64,000 nt of DNA from an uncultured Draconibacterium sp. (GTDB lineage Bacteria > Bacteroidota > Bacteroidia > Bacteroidales > Prolixibacteraceae). This document shows positions 1 through 8,077 of this stretch, one piece after another. Position 1 is the first letter of the stretch. Each line of letters begins with the position of its first letter. Below the pieces are notes generated by a model. The model ran no database searches, was not told the DNA's origin, and saw only the letters and a list, made by a program, of their open reading frames with translations. Location of the stretch: positions 62,001 to 126,000 of the forward strand of contig CANLMQ010000013.1 of the NCBI GenBank assembly GCA_947492175.1, read 5' to 3'. The translations under genes and the position numbers were made by a program.

Positions 1-382
1 CACCTTTACCTCCTCCCATCGGAAGAGTGGTTAAACTGTTTTTAAAAGTTTGCTCAAATCCTAAAAATTTAAGGATACTTAGTGTTACGCTGGCGTGAAA
101 ACGCAAACCTCCTTTATATGGTCCCAATGCAGAGTTAAACTCTACGCGGTAACCACGGTTTATTTGCACTTCGCCACGATCGTCAACCCAGGGAACGCGA
201 AACATAATTACACGCTCGGGCTCAACCATACGTTCCAATATTTTGGCCCGTTGATAGCGGGGGTTTTTACTGTAAAACTCCCAAACCGATCCAATTACTT
301 CTTCTACTGCCTGGTGAAATTCATTTTCCCCCGGAGTTCTTCTCTCCAAATTCGCGATGAATTCGTTTATATCTGTTTTCAT
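1..382 (-). CDS. gdhA: Glutamate dehydrogenase, N-terminal part (cut by window edge)
   Basis: Only the first 127 or so codons are inside the window; the rest lies to the left. Reading the minus strand from the ATG at 382-380 gives a protein beginning MKTDINEFIANLERRTPGE. It continues with the hexameric glutamate dehydrogenase dimerisation segment (YQRAKILERMVEPERVIMF), the RVEFNSALGPYKGGLRFH block and the start of the PMGGGKG block, which carries substrate-binding lysines. The family makes glutamate from 2-oxoglutarate and ammonium with NAD(P)H in the cytoplasm; the N-terminus resembles the bacterial NADP type, but cofactor use cannot be read here. A good promoter lies upstream at 502-533. 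The plus-strand frame over this region is a shadow. Confidence 0.93.
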   Translation of the reverse strand, partial: MKTDINEFIANLERRTPGENEFHQAVEEVIGSVWEFYSKNPRYQRAKILERMVEPERVIMFRVPWVDDRGEVQINRGYRVEFNSALGPYKGGLRFHASVTLSILKFLGFEQTFKNSLTTLPMGGGKG

Positions 383-501
383 AGAATTAATATATTGCCG
401 GAAATTCTTCTGATAATTACAGGAAGAACACCGAAGTTTAAAATTTAGGTTGAATCTGGCGACAAAATAAGACGTCTGACCACCCTCATATACTAACACA
501 C

Positions 502-533
502 CAAAGATATGGAACTTAAAAACGAAAAAACAA
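502..533 (-). promoter_or_regulatory. Probable promoter of gdhA
   Basis: On the minus strand a -7 element TATCTTTG (509-502) fits the Bacteroidota consensus TAnnTTTG perfectly. It is preceded by TTG (533-531) at 21 bases, the expected -33 spacing. Transcription would start near 497, giving a leader of about 115 bases. Confidence 0.6.
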
Positions 534-914
534 GCTTTATATTAGAATTTATTTTTTACATATATCTCTGACTTACTGATGTTTACAGCAACCCAAAAAG
601 ATGTTAAATAACAGGGTGTGACGGAAATCAGGATTTTGGACAGCACAGCACAAAATGCCTTAAAAACAGCCAATTGTAAGCATTTCTATTTATAAAAAAC
701 AAATCCATTATCAACCAGCAGTCAAATGATTTCAGGTTATCATTTAAGTCTTAGCTTTCCTGATAAAATATAAAACCAACGGCAAAAATTATATTGACAA
801 AAAAATTACCGACTCAACCTATCGTTTATGATATACGGTTAGTAGTTTATAATGTGAAACCTGGAAGTTGTTACTAACAATCAAAATACAAAACAGTACT
901 CCGGCTTCAATAAC

Positions 915-945
915 AAAAAAAGCCCTTCCTAAAGGAAGAGCTTTC
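915..945 (-). terminator. Rho-independent terminator of groESL
   Basis: Read on the minus strand, AGCTCTTCC and GGAAGGGCT pair around a TTTA loop (942-921, one wobble pair), followed by a run of six T. It lies about 30 bases after the groL stop. Confidence 0.75.
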
Positions 946-969
946 AATTTATCATGGACTATATTTTTC

Positions 970-2610
970 TTACATCATTCCGCCCATTCCACCTGGCATA
1001 CCACCGCCCATTGGAGGCATTGCAGGAGCATCTTCTTTCTCTTCAACAATTACTGTTTCAGTAGTTAAGAACATACCCGCAATAGAAGCAGCATTTTCAA
1101 GAGCTACACGTGTAACTTTTGCTGGATCAATTACTCCTGTTTCGAATAGGTTTTCGTACTTATCAGCACGTGCGTTATATCCAAAGTCGGCTGAACCTTC
1201 TTTTACTTTCTGTACAACAACAGCACCTTCTTTACCTGCGTTAGCAACAATCTGACGTAATGGCTCTTCGATTGCACGTTTAACGATTTCAACACCTGTT
1301 GTTTCGTCGTCGTTTTCAGCTTCAACATTTGCTAATGCTTCAATGGCGCGTACCAATGCTACACCACCACCGGCTACAATTCCTTCTTCAACTGCAGCAC
1401 GTGTCGCATGCAATGCATCGTCAACACGGTCTTTTTTCTCTTTCATTTCAACTTCTGAAGCTGCACCAACATAGATAACTGCAACACCACCGGCTAATTT
1501 AGCCAAACGCTCTTGAAGTTTTTCTTTGTCGTAATCAGAAGTAGTAGTCTCCATCTGAGTTTTGATCTGGTTAACGCGAGCAGCAATTGCTTCTTGTTCT
1601 CCGGCACCATTTACAACAGTAGTATTTTCTTTGTCAATTGTAATTTTCTCACACTGACCTAACATTTCAATTGTAGCTTGCTCCAGTTTCATACCTTTTT
1701 CTTCGGTAATTACTGTACCACCTGTAAGAATTGCAACATCTTCCAACATTTCTTTTCTGCGATCGCCAAAACCAGGAGCTTTAACAGCAGCCACTTTTAA
1801 CGAACCACGCAAACGGTTTACAACCAATGTAGCCAATGCCTCACCATCAACATCCTCGGCAATAATCATCAAAGGACGACCTGTTTGTGCAGTTGCTTCC
1901 AATACTGGAAGAAGATCTTTCATTGTGCTGATTTTCTTATCGTGAATAAGAATGAATGGATTTTCAAGTTCAGCAACCATTTTTTCAGCATCGGTAACAA
2001 AGTAAGGCGACAGGTAACCACGGTCAAATTGCATACCTTCTACAACATCAACATAAGTATCAGTTCCTTTTGCTTCTTCAATAGTAATTACACCTTCTTT
2101 GTGTACTTTTTTCATTGCCTCGGCAATTAAAGCACCAATTACAGAATCGTTATTGGCAGAGATTTTTGCAACCGACTCGATTTTTGCATAGTCGTCGCCA
2201 ATAGTTTGTGCCTGCTCTGCAATACTTGCAACAACAGCTTCAACAGCTTTGTCGATACCACGTTTTAAATCCATTGGATTTGCACCTGCAGTTACGTTTT
2301 TCAAACCAACATTTACAATTGACTGCGCCAAAACAGTTGCAGTTGTAGTTCCGTCACCTGCATCGTCGCCGGTTTTTGATGCTACTTCTTTTACCATTTG
2401 TGCGCCAAGATTTTCGTAAGCATCGCTTAACTCAATCTCTTTTGCAACAGTTACACCATCTTTTGTAATTTGTGGTGCACCAAATTTTTTCTCAATAACA
2501 ACATTGCGACCTTTCGGGCCCAATGTAACTTTAACAGCATTTGCCAATTGATCAACACCGCTTTTTAACAAGTCGCGTGCTTCAATGTCGAATTTAATTT
2601 CTTTAGCCAT
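970..2610 (-). CDS. groL: Chaperonin GroEL (60 kDa subunit)
   Basis: This is the large ring subunit of the cytoplasmic GroEL/GroES folding chamber. The 546-residue length is typical. The N-terminus MAKEIKFDIEARDLLKSGV, the ATP-binding stretch VTLGPKGRNVV, the GDGTTTATVLA motif with its catalytic aspartate, and the Gly/Met-rich C-terminal tail (GGGMPGGMGGMM) are all present. It lies 19 bases downstream of groS on the same strand, so both come from one transcript that ends at the hairpin near 921-942. Nothing is missing or unusual in the protein. Confidence 0.99.
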   Translation of the reverse strand: MAKEIKFDIEARDLLKSGVDQLANAVKVTLGPKGRNVVIEKKFGAPQITKDGVTVAKEIELSDAYENLGAQMVKEVASKTGDDAGDGTTTATVLAQSIVNVGLKNVTAGANPMDLKRGIDKAVEAVVASIAEQAQTIGDDYAKIESVAKISANNDSVIGALIAEAMKKVHKEGVITIEEAKGTDTYVDVVEGMQFDRGYLSPYFVTDAEKMVAELENPFILIHDKKISTMKDLLPVLEATAQTGRPLMIIAEDVDGEALATLVVNRLRGSLKVAAVKAPGFGDRRKEMLEDVAILTGGTVITEEKGMKLEQATIEMLGQCEKITIDKENTTVVNGAGEQEAIAARVNQIKTQMETTTSDYDKEKLQERLAKLAGGVAVIYVGAASEVEMKEKKDRVDDALHATRAAVEEGIVAGGGVALVRAIEALANVEAENDDETTGVEIVKRAIEEPLRQIVANAGKEGAVVVQKVKEGSADFGYNARADKYENLFETGVIDPAKVTRVALENAASIAGMFLTTETVIVEEKEDAPAMPPMGGGMPGGMGGMM

Positions 2611-2629
2611 CTTTATTTAATTTTTTTAA

Positions 2630-2908
2630 TTACAGAATGTACATTACATCAGTTTGCGACATCAACAAATAATCTACTCCGTCGATGTTTAACTCGGTAC
2701 CTGAGTATTTACCATAGAAAACAGTATCTCCAACTTTTATCTCCATTGGTTCGTCTGCTTTTGCAGCGCCTGCCAATACAACGGTACCCACTTGTGGTTT
2801 TTCTTTTGCTGAATCAGGAATAATAATTCCACTAACTGTCTTTTCTTCGGCTTCCTTAGGTTGAACAAGGATTTTGCCAGCAAGAATTTTACCTTTTAAA
2901 TCTGCCAT
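2630..2908 (-). CDS. groS: Co-chaperonin GroES (10 kDa subunit)
   Basis: This 92-residue protein forms the heptameric lid of the GroEL chamber. The sequence shows the usual PKEAEEKTVSGIIIPDSAKEK mobile loop region, which contacts GroEL, followed by KPQVGTVVLAG and the C-terminal VDYLLMSQTDVMYIL. It is the first gene of the groS-groL operon. Upstream lie a TAnnTTTG-type -7 element (3020-3013) and a perfect palindrome (2967-2986) that could be an operator. Confidence 0.98.
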   Translation of the reverse strand: MADLKGKILAGKILVQPKEAEEKTVSGIIIPDSAKEKPQVGTVVLAGAAKADEPMEIKVGDTVFYGKYSGTELNIDGVDYLLMSQTDVMYIL

Positions 2909-2966
2909 TTTAGATTGTTTTATTATTTAATATTTATTTTTTAATTGACACGGTGGATTTATCATA

Positions 2967-2986
2967 TTTTGTGCCAAAGCACAAAA
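2967..2986. promoter_or_regulatory. Perfect palindrome in the groES leader, candidate operator
   Basis: TTTTGTGC and GCACAAAA form an exact 8-bp inverted repeat around CAAA. It sits about 20 to 40 bases downstream of the start predicted from the -7 element at 3020-3013. That is where heat-shock operators often lie, but the sequence is not the CIRCE element (TTAGCACTC-N9-GAGTGCTAA) bound by HrcA. Confidence 0.4.
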
Positions 2987-3012
2987 CGTTATTAGCCCCC
3001 AAAAAACAAAGA

Positions 3013-3020
3013 CAAAATTA
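3013..3020 (-). promoter_or_regulatory. Candidate -7 element of groESL
   Basis: On the minus strand this reads TAATTTTG, a full match to TAnnTTTG. I see no clear -33 TTG at the right distance. Confidence 0.4.
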
Positions 3021-3331
3021 CACCTCCATTGTTTAACTCTTCGTAAACCACAACCCTTAACCACTACTATCCAGCAACTTAAATAAGCTGACAGGAATTC
3101 TGACAGGGTGACAGAAACCTATGCTCTCTATTCCATTTCAGATAAAAAAGGATGAGATTTATTACAAAGAAGGACTACACAACAATAAAAATTTTAATGC
3201 CTTAAGAATTCATAAGTTTAAATTGGATGCATTCATCAATAACTTTTGCAACTCGCTTTAAATTTAAACATGTGCTTTGAGGAATTTAACAAGTTTAAAT
3301 TCATGATAGTTTCACAAGGGACAAATAACAA

Positions 3332-3363
3332 GCAGATGCACAAGCCAGTTCTTATGCATCTGC
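3332..3363 (-). terminator. Hairpin after the NTF2-like gene
   Basis: GCAGATGCA and TGCATCTGC pair exactly over 9 bp around a 14-base loop, about 30 bases after the stop of the upstream minus-strand gene. The T-rich stretch that follows is weak, so termination is likely but not certain. Confidence 0.45.
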
Positions 3364-3394
3364 TCCTCTGAAATTACCAAATAATTGTTTTAAC

Positions 3395-4300
3395 CTACTT
3401 CATATGATTGGTGCTGTAGTACACATAAACACCAATAATTCTTCCTTCTTTATCAAAATTGTGTGTAAACATTATCGGGTATTCTATTTTTTTACCGTCC
3501 ACCTCGGTTTTTACATCCCACCAAGAATAAACAGCATACATATCGTTTTTGGCATAATAAATACAATCAGGGTAACCAGATTGTATAAATTCCATGTCCC
3601 CCTGATTTTCGAACCGCTTTACAAGACTCGCTTTAACTTCCTCAAAGCTTTTTGATTCATTGCTCTTCATTGCCATGGATCTAAACCTGGCTTTGGGATT
3701 AAAATAACTTGCCCATGTATCAATGTCTTTTGCGGCAATTGCATTCAATACTTTTCGAACCTTTACGATATAAGGGTGATTGATATATACTTTTCCATTC
3801 TCTTTGGTAGTTTGGCTATTAGCTATTTCTTCAAACACATCATTATCGAAATAAAAATGAATCGAAGTAATTTTTCCATCTTCGTTAAAACTATAAAGAT
3901 TATGGTAATGCACATTTAGGTTTATCCCGGTTTTCGTATGCATACCTCTAAACCTTAACCAGTCTTGTACCCAAATGCCGCTTTTATCGTATTCGATAGC
4001 ATCAGGATAAGCAGGTTTTGCATCTTCAATTTTCAGATTTTCAATATTCTCACTCCACCATTTAACATTATTAGCAAAACGCTCTTTGGCAACATGCAGC
4101 ATATTCCCATTAACAAACCGATAAACACTATCGGCAAAGAAACTAACAAAAGCATCCTCATCGCCATTTTGAAAGGCTGTCCACAGAGCTCTAGTTTTGT
4201 CAATCGTTTCATGTTCTGAATAAACAACTCCATTTTTTGTTTGGGCGTTTACCTGGGGTGCTAAAATCAATAACAAAATAACAAACACAAAATTTTTCAT
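3395..4300 (-). CDS. Secreted protein with two NTF2-like (SnoaL-type) domains
   Basis: The 301-residue protein starts with a clear Sec signal peptide (MKNFVFVILLLILAPQVNAQ). Two related halves follow, roughly residues 30-160 and 175-300. Each has the NTF2/SnoaL pattern of an N-terminal helix with W/A-rich start (TRALWTAFQNGDEDAFVSFF; VLNAIAAKDIDTWASYFNP), a central segment ending in YDKSG/YAKND, and a final strand with HFYFDND/YVYYSTN. NTF2-like folds include ketosteroid-isomerase-like enzymes and non-enzymatic ligand pockets, so the activity is unknown. The gene stands alone, with a hairpin after its stop. The tandem copy suggests an internal duplication that forms an intramolecular dimer. 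Confidence 0.7.
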   Translation of the reverse strand: MKNFVFVILLLILAPQVNAQTKNGVVYSEHETIDKTRALWTAFQNGDEDAFVSFFADSVYRFVNGNMLHVAKERFANNVKWWSENIENLKIEDAKPAYPDAIEYDKSGIWVQDWLRFRGMHTKTGINLNVHYHNLYSFNEDGKITSIHFYFDNDVFEEIANSQTTKENGKVYINHPYIVKVRKVLNAIAAKDIDTWASYFNPKARFRSMAMKSNESKSFEEVKASLVKRFENQGDMEFIQSGYPDCIYYAKNDMYAVYSWWDVKTEVDGKKIEYPIMFTHNFDKEGRIIGVYVYYSTNHMK

Positions 4301-4825
4301 CGTTGTAATTTTTAGTTAATAACTCATAAAAACACCGGTAATCATCCTTAATCGGGTATTATACAATTGAGTTTTTCAACAGCAAAGAAACTGATACAAA
4401 AACCCATGAAAAGAATTTACAAATGAGATACAGAAAATTTTCAACCCTCTTAAATGCTGACGGCCAACAGTCGCGACTTATGACTAATTATCGAAAAATC
4501 AGTTAATTAAATTTACGACAAAATTTACTCAAATCAAACCTGTCTACTTTTAGTTAAGAGTACAAATTACAACGGCAACTACCTATTACCGGCCATTACA
4601 GCACAATAAACTACTCATCATATTTAATCAAAATCTTATTGAAGAATGGTAATCGAGCAGAACTCTGTTTTTGTTCTACCTAAATATTCTAATCAACTGA
4701 ATATCATATCTGAACAATTAAGACTAAACTAACGTTTCAATTCTGTTACTCGACTAGTGTGGCTCCCTCATATAAATCACTGGGTTTTTCAAATGCATTG
4801 CAGTAAATGATTAAAACCTACAATT
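4301..4825. other. Divergent intergenic region
   Basis: This is a 525-base AT-rich gap between the minus-strand NTF2-like gene and the plus-strand AraC-type regulator. I found no full TAnnTTTG element facing either gene and no RNA gene or credible small frame. Confidence 0.5.
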
Positions 4826-5932
4826 ATGCCACTATTTATCGATCGTCACAACCTTCAACACCCAATGTCAGCAGAAGCGATGGCGCAAAAACATCTTGAC
4901 GACATTAAAATTCAGCATAAATTCAACTGTCGAAAACTAAGTTACTGGTACGACGAAAAACGGAATATTGCCTTTTGCTTATTCGAAGCTCCCTCCAGAA
5001 ATAACCTGAATGAAATGCACAAATATGCCCACAAGGGAGTTCCCAGCCAGATTATTGAAGTTAGTCCGAAAATAATCGAATCACTCATAAGCCAAATAGA
5101 AGCGGCTCATATACCGGCAGAGATTGACTTAAACATTGCCCCTTCATCTTTAACAACCATAATGGCTAGCAAACTGGAGCAAAATGAAATAAGTAGTTTT
5201 GATATAAACGAACTAGAAATAATATATAAAAAGCATGGCAAAGAAGTACGCGAAACTGCACAACAATATAACGGCACCATAATTTCTAACGACGGAACTT
5301 CTTTTGTTGTTGCTTTCAAATCAGCTTCGGCTGCCATTACATGTGCTTTGAAAATCCATAAACAATTTCATTCGTTGCAGTCGGCAGACTCGACAAAACT
5401 TAATCTCAAAATCGGTATTAGTGGCTGTTCTCCGGCCCATAAGGAAACAACTTATTACAATGATACAATAAAACTGGCTAAACGACTTTGCTACATTTCA
5501 CAAAAAAAAATACTGGTAACACTTGAAGTCAAAAACTTGTTTCAAAGCAAGAGTTTAAAGATAATACTGCAAGGAGACAGACTAAAAACGATACCTCCTG
5601 AAGATGTAAAGTTTATTACTTTGCTAATGGATTACATGGCAGAAAACTGGAAAGATACCAATTTGCATATTGATGCATTTGAGCACCATTTGGGCGCCAG
5701 CAAATCGCAGATCTATCGAAAAATGACTTCACTAATAGGACAGTCACCCAATGCATTTATCAAGGAATACAGGTTAAACCGAGCCATTGAACTACTAAAA
5801 CAGAAAAAAGGCAACATCTCTGAAATTGCTTTCGACACCGGATTCAACAGTCCTTCGTATTTTAGCAAATGCTTTCTGAAAGAATACAAAATAAAACCCT
5901 CAGATTACTTACTTAATATTGAACGCTCCTGA
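4826..5932 (+). CDS. AraC-type regulator fused to a DUF4242-like and a cyclase-like domain
   Basis: The 368-residue cytoplasmic protein has three parts. Residues 1-85 resemble the small DUF4242/nickel-binding family (MPLFIDRHNL, then CRKLSYWYDEKRNIAFCLFEAPS and a conserved HKYAHKGV stretch). Residues 125-245 resemble a degenerate class III nucleotidyl cyclase fold (IYKKHGKEVRETAQQYNG, a central SNDGTSFVVAFKSASAAI strand, then LNLKIGISG and a late KLAKRLCYISQKKILVT helix). Metal-binding aspartates at the canonical cyclase sites are not evident, so it is probably a ligand sensor. Residues 268-366 are an AraC HTH pair (ASKSQIYRKMTSLIGQSPN, then ISEIAFDTGFNSPSYFSKCF). It lies directly upstream of the haemoglobin/flavoenzyme genes and probably controls them. 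The N-terminal and cyclase calls are weaker than the HTH call. Confidence 0.75.
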   Translation: MPLFIDRHNLQHPMSAEAMAQKHLDDIKIQHKFNCRKLSYWYDEKRNIAFCLFEAPSRNNLNEMHKYAHKGVPSQIIEVSPKIIESLISQIEAAHIPAEIDLNIAPSSLTTIMASKLEQNEISSFDINELEIIYKKHGKEVRETAQQYNGTIISNDGTSFVVAFKSASAAITCALKIHKQFHSLQSADSTKLNLKIGISGCSPAHKETTYYNDTIKLAKRLCYISQKKILVTLEVKNLFQSKSLKIILQGDRLKTIPPEDVKFITLLMDYMAENWKDTNLHIDAFEHHLGASKSQIYRKMTSLIGQSPNAFIKEYRLNRAIELLKQKKGNISEIAFDTGFNSPSYFSKCFLKEYKIKPSDYLLNIERS

Positions 5933-5958
5933 TTTTATACCTAAGCATTTTAAATACC

Positions 5959-5988
5959 TTTTGGTCTTTTTTTGCATTATTTTGGTCT
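5959..5988 (+). promoter_or_regulatory. Direct repeat, candidate AraC-type binding sites
   Basis: The 9-mer TTTTGGTCT occurs exactly at 5959-5967 and again at 5980-5988. The 21-bp spacing equals two helical turns, a usual arrangement for AraC-family half-sites. The pair lies between the regulator gene and its probable target, upstream of a -7 element at 6021-6028 that lacks a -33 box. Confidence 0.5.
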
Positions 5989-6020
5989 AAAAGTACTAGT
6001 TACCCCTTCGCAAGGTGTCG

Positions 6021-6028
6021 TAAATTTG
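6021..6028 (+). promoter_or_regulatory. Candidate -7 element of the haemoglobin gene
   Basis: TAAATTTG matches TAnnTTTG fully. No TTG lies near -33, which fits a promoter that needs an activator. The leader would be about 95 bases. Confidence 0.45.
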
Positions 6029-6127
6029 CTCTTACAATTGTGTATTTCTGTCATATCAAACTTGACAAAACCCAGATATCAGACAAACACAAACAGTTAA
6101 ACTTAATTACCTTAAAATAAATTACCT

Positions 6128-6502
6128 ATGAGTAAAACATTATTTGAACGACTCGGAAAAAGTGAAGGCATCGCAAAAATAGTTGACGATGCAATTGACA
6201 CACACATGAAAAACCCTGCTGTAAACGTGCGTTTTCTACCTTATCTGGATGAGCCTGAAAAACTTGCCAAAATAAAACAACACAGCGTTGATTTTTTTAG
6301 CGCCGGAAGCGGCGGCCCTGTCAATTATACTGGTCGCGACATGCCCGAAGCTCACAAAGGGATGAACATCAGCCCTGCAGAATACATGCATGTAATTGAC
6401 GATATTTTTAAATCACTCGATAAAAATTCTATCGATGAAGAGACTAAAAAGGAAGTACTTTCCATTCTCTGGTCATTGAAAGGAATGATAATAGCCCAGT
6501 AA
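6128..6502 (+). CDS. Group 1 truncated haemoglobin
   Basis: The 124-residue protein is a 2-on-2 globin. It shows the N-terminal FERLGKSEGIAKIVDDAID helix, a YTGRDMPEAHKGMNIS block in which His76 is the expected proximal haem ligand (F8), and the C-terminal KKEVLSILWSLKGMI helix. Group 1 truncated haemoglobins bind O2 or NO and often serve NO dioxygenation or oxygen handling. It sits 28 bases before a flavoenzyme gene, so the two are probably co-transcribed, and downstream of the AraC-type regulator. Which ligand matters here cannot be read from the sequence. Confidence 0.9.
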   Translation: MSKTLFERLGKSEGIAKIVDDAIDTHMKNPAVNVRFLPYLDEPEKLAKIKQHSVDFFSAGSGGPVNYTGRDMPEAHKGMNISPAEYMHVIDDIFKSLDKNSIDEETKKEVLSILWSLKGMIIAQ

Positions 6503-6529
6503 ATTTAATTTCTAATAAATTTTGACATC

Positions 6530-7924
6530 ATGGTAAATTTAAAAGACAAACTTAATTCCGACACACTGGAAGCCTTTACAGCTCAAATCAGAGGTGAATT
6601 AATTTTCCCGAATGATGTCCATTATGAGGAAGCCCGAAAAGTATATAACGGAATGATATCAAAACATCCGGGACTGATTGTTAAATGTGTAGATGTTGCC
6701 GATGTAATTGCCTGTGTAAATTTTGGGCGCGACAACAAGCTACTGGTTTCAGTGCGTGGCGGTGGTCACAATGCCGGAGGTTTGGGGATTTGTGACGGCG
6801 GTATGGTTATAGACTTATCCGGACTTAAATCAGTAAGGGTTGACACCACAGACAATACTGTCCGCGTAGGCGGAGGAAATGTTTGGGGAGAAGTTGACCA
6901 CGCAACTCATCCGTTTGGGCTGGCAGTTCCAGCCGGAATTATATCAACAACAGGAGTTGGCGGATTAACACTTGGAGGAGGCGTTGGGCACTTAAGCCGA
7001 ACATTTGGTTTAACAATCGACAACCTTCTTGAAGCCGATATGGTTTTGGCAGACGGAAGTTTTGTTACGGTAAACTCCACCACAAATACCGACCTGTATT
7101 GGGCAATACGTGGAGGTGGCGGAAACTTTGGTATTGTTACATCTTTTAAATTTCAGGGGCATCCTGTTAAAAATGTTATTGCTGGTCCAACACTCTGGCC
7201 TATCGAACGCACAGAAGAAATTATGGCCTGGTACCATAACTTCATCCACAATGCTCCGGAAGAACTTAATGGTTTTATTGCCACCATGATTATTCCGGGT
7301 CCGCCATTCCCGGAAGAACTTCATAATAAAAAGTTTTGTGGGATAGTTTGGAACTATGTGGGATCGCAGGAAAAAGCAATGGAAATCTTAAAACCTGCTA
7401 TGGACTTAAACCCGGTTTTTCAACATGTTGGAGAAATGCCCTACCCTATGGTTCAAACCTTATTCGATGGATTAATGCCGCCTGGATTGCAATGGTACTG
7501 GCGCGCCGATTATTTCAGCGATATTCCTCCTGAAGCAATGGCTTTACACAAAAAATTTGGTTCTCAGATTCCAACTCCTCTGTCGCAAATGCATCTCTAT
7601 CCAATTAGCGGAGCCGCAGGAAGAGTAGACAAGAATGAAACACCCTGGGCATCACGCGATGCTAAATATGCAGGTGTTTTTGTAGGAATTGATCCCGATC
7701 CGGCCAATGTCGAAGTTATTACTCAATGGGCAAAAGCCTACCAGGAAGCTTTACACCCTTATTCATCGGGCGGTGCTTATGTGAATTTTATGATGGATGA
7801 AGGCCAGGAAAGAGTAAAAGCGAGCTACAAAGAAAATTATAACAGATTGACTCAAATAAAACGAAAATACGATTCGGATAATTTTTTCCGTGTAAACCAG
7901 AATATTTTGCCAGCTACAAATTAA
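6530..7924 (+). CDS. FAD-linked oxidase of the berberine-bridge (BBE) type
   Basis: The 464-residue protein has a PCMH-type FAD-binding domain (about residues 35-215). It contains SVRGGGHNAGG, where His80 is the usual covalent FAD attachment residue, and GVGGLTLGGGVGHLSRTFG in the second nucleotide loop. The C-terminal BBE signature is at about 415-462 (YVNFMMDE, then YDSDNFFRVNQNI). Such enzymes oxidise alcohols, sugars or amines with O2 and release H2O2. No signal peptide is seen, so it is cytoplasmic. The family Cys for a second covalent flavin bond is not obvious. Pairing with a truncated haemoglobin and an AraC-type regulator suggests a small O2- or NO-responsive operon. The substrate is unknown. 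Confidence 0.88.
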   Translation: MVNLKDKLNSDTLEAFTAQIRGELIFPNDVHYEEARKVYNGMISKHPGLIVKCVDVADVIACVNFGRDNKLLVSVRGGGHNAGGLGICDGGMVIDLSGLKSVRVDTTDNTVRVGGGNVWGEVDHATHPFGLAVPAGIISTTGVGGLTLGGGVGHLSRTFGLTIDNLLEADMVLADGSFVTVNSTTNTDLYWAIRGGGGNFGIVTSFKFQGHPVKNVIAGPTLWPIERTEEIMAWYHNFIHNAPEELNGFIATMIIPGPPFPEELHNKKFCGIVWNYVGSQEKAMEILKPAMDLNPVFQHVGEMPYPMVQTLFDGLMPPGLQWYWRADYFSDIPPEAMALHKKFGSQIPTPLSQMHLYPISGAAGRVDKNETPWASRDAKYAGVFVGIDPDPANVEVITQWAKAYQEALHPYSSGGAYVNFMMDEGQERVKASYKENYNRLTQIKRKYDSDNFFRVNQNILPATN

Positions 7925-8077
7925 CTCAGATCACCTGTAAAATATACTAATTGTAATTCAACCATTTATCCTGAATATTGGAAACAACTAGCACCAAAAT
8001 CTCGTACTATTTATCAATGAAAGAAATGCGCCGGTTATATAAAGCCGGCACATTTGAAACACTTAATATTTAAAGTC

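Larger units (their letters stand above)
383..969. other. Intergenic region between gdhA and groL
   Basis: This 587-base gap holds the gdhA promoter near 502-533 and the groL terminator near 915-945. The remainder is AT-rich and shows no convincing reading frame or RNA gene. Confidence 0.6.
2909..3394. other. Intergenic region upstream of groES
   Basis: This 486-base gap contains the groES promoter and palindrome, and at its far end a hairpin belonging to the next gene. An 11-base sequence AAGTTTAAATT occurs twice in direct orientation (3214-3224, 3291-3301), with related AT-rich palindromic sequence between them. No open frame is convincing. Confidence 0.5.

Noticed and set aside
95..448. 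Plus-strand frame of 117 codons at the left edge
   Set aside because: The minus strand encodes a clear glutamate dehydrogenase N-terminus across 1-382; the plus frame is its shadow.
2960..2995. CIRCE element of HrcA upstream of groES
   Set aside because: The palindrome present has a different sequence and a 4-base spacer instead of 9.
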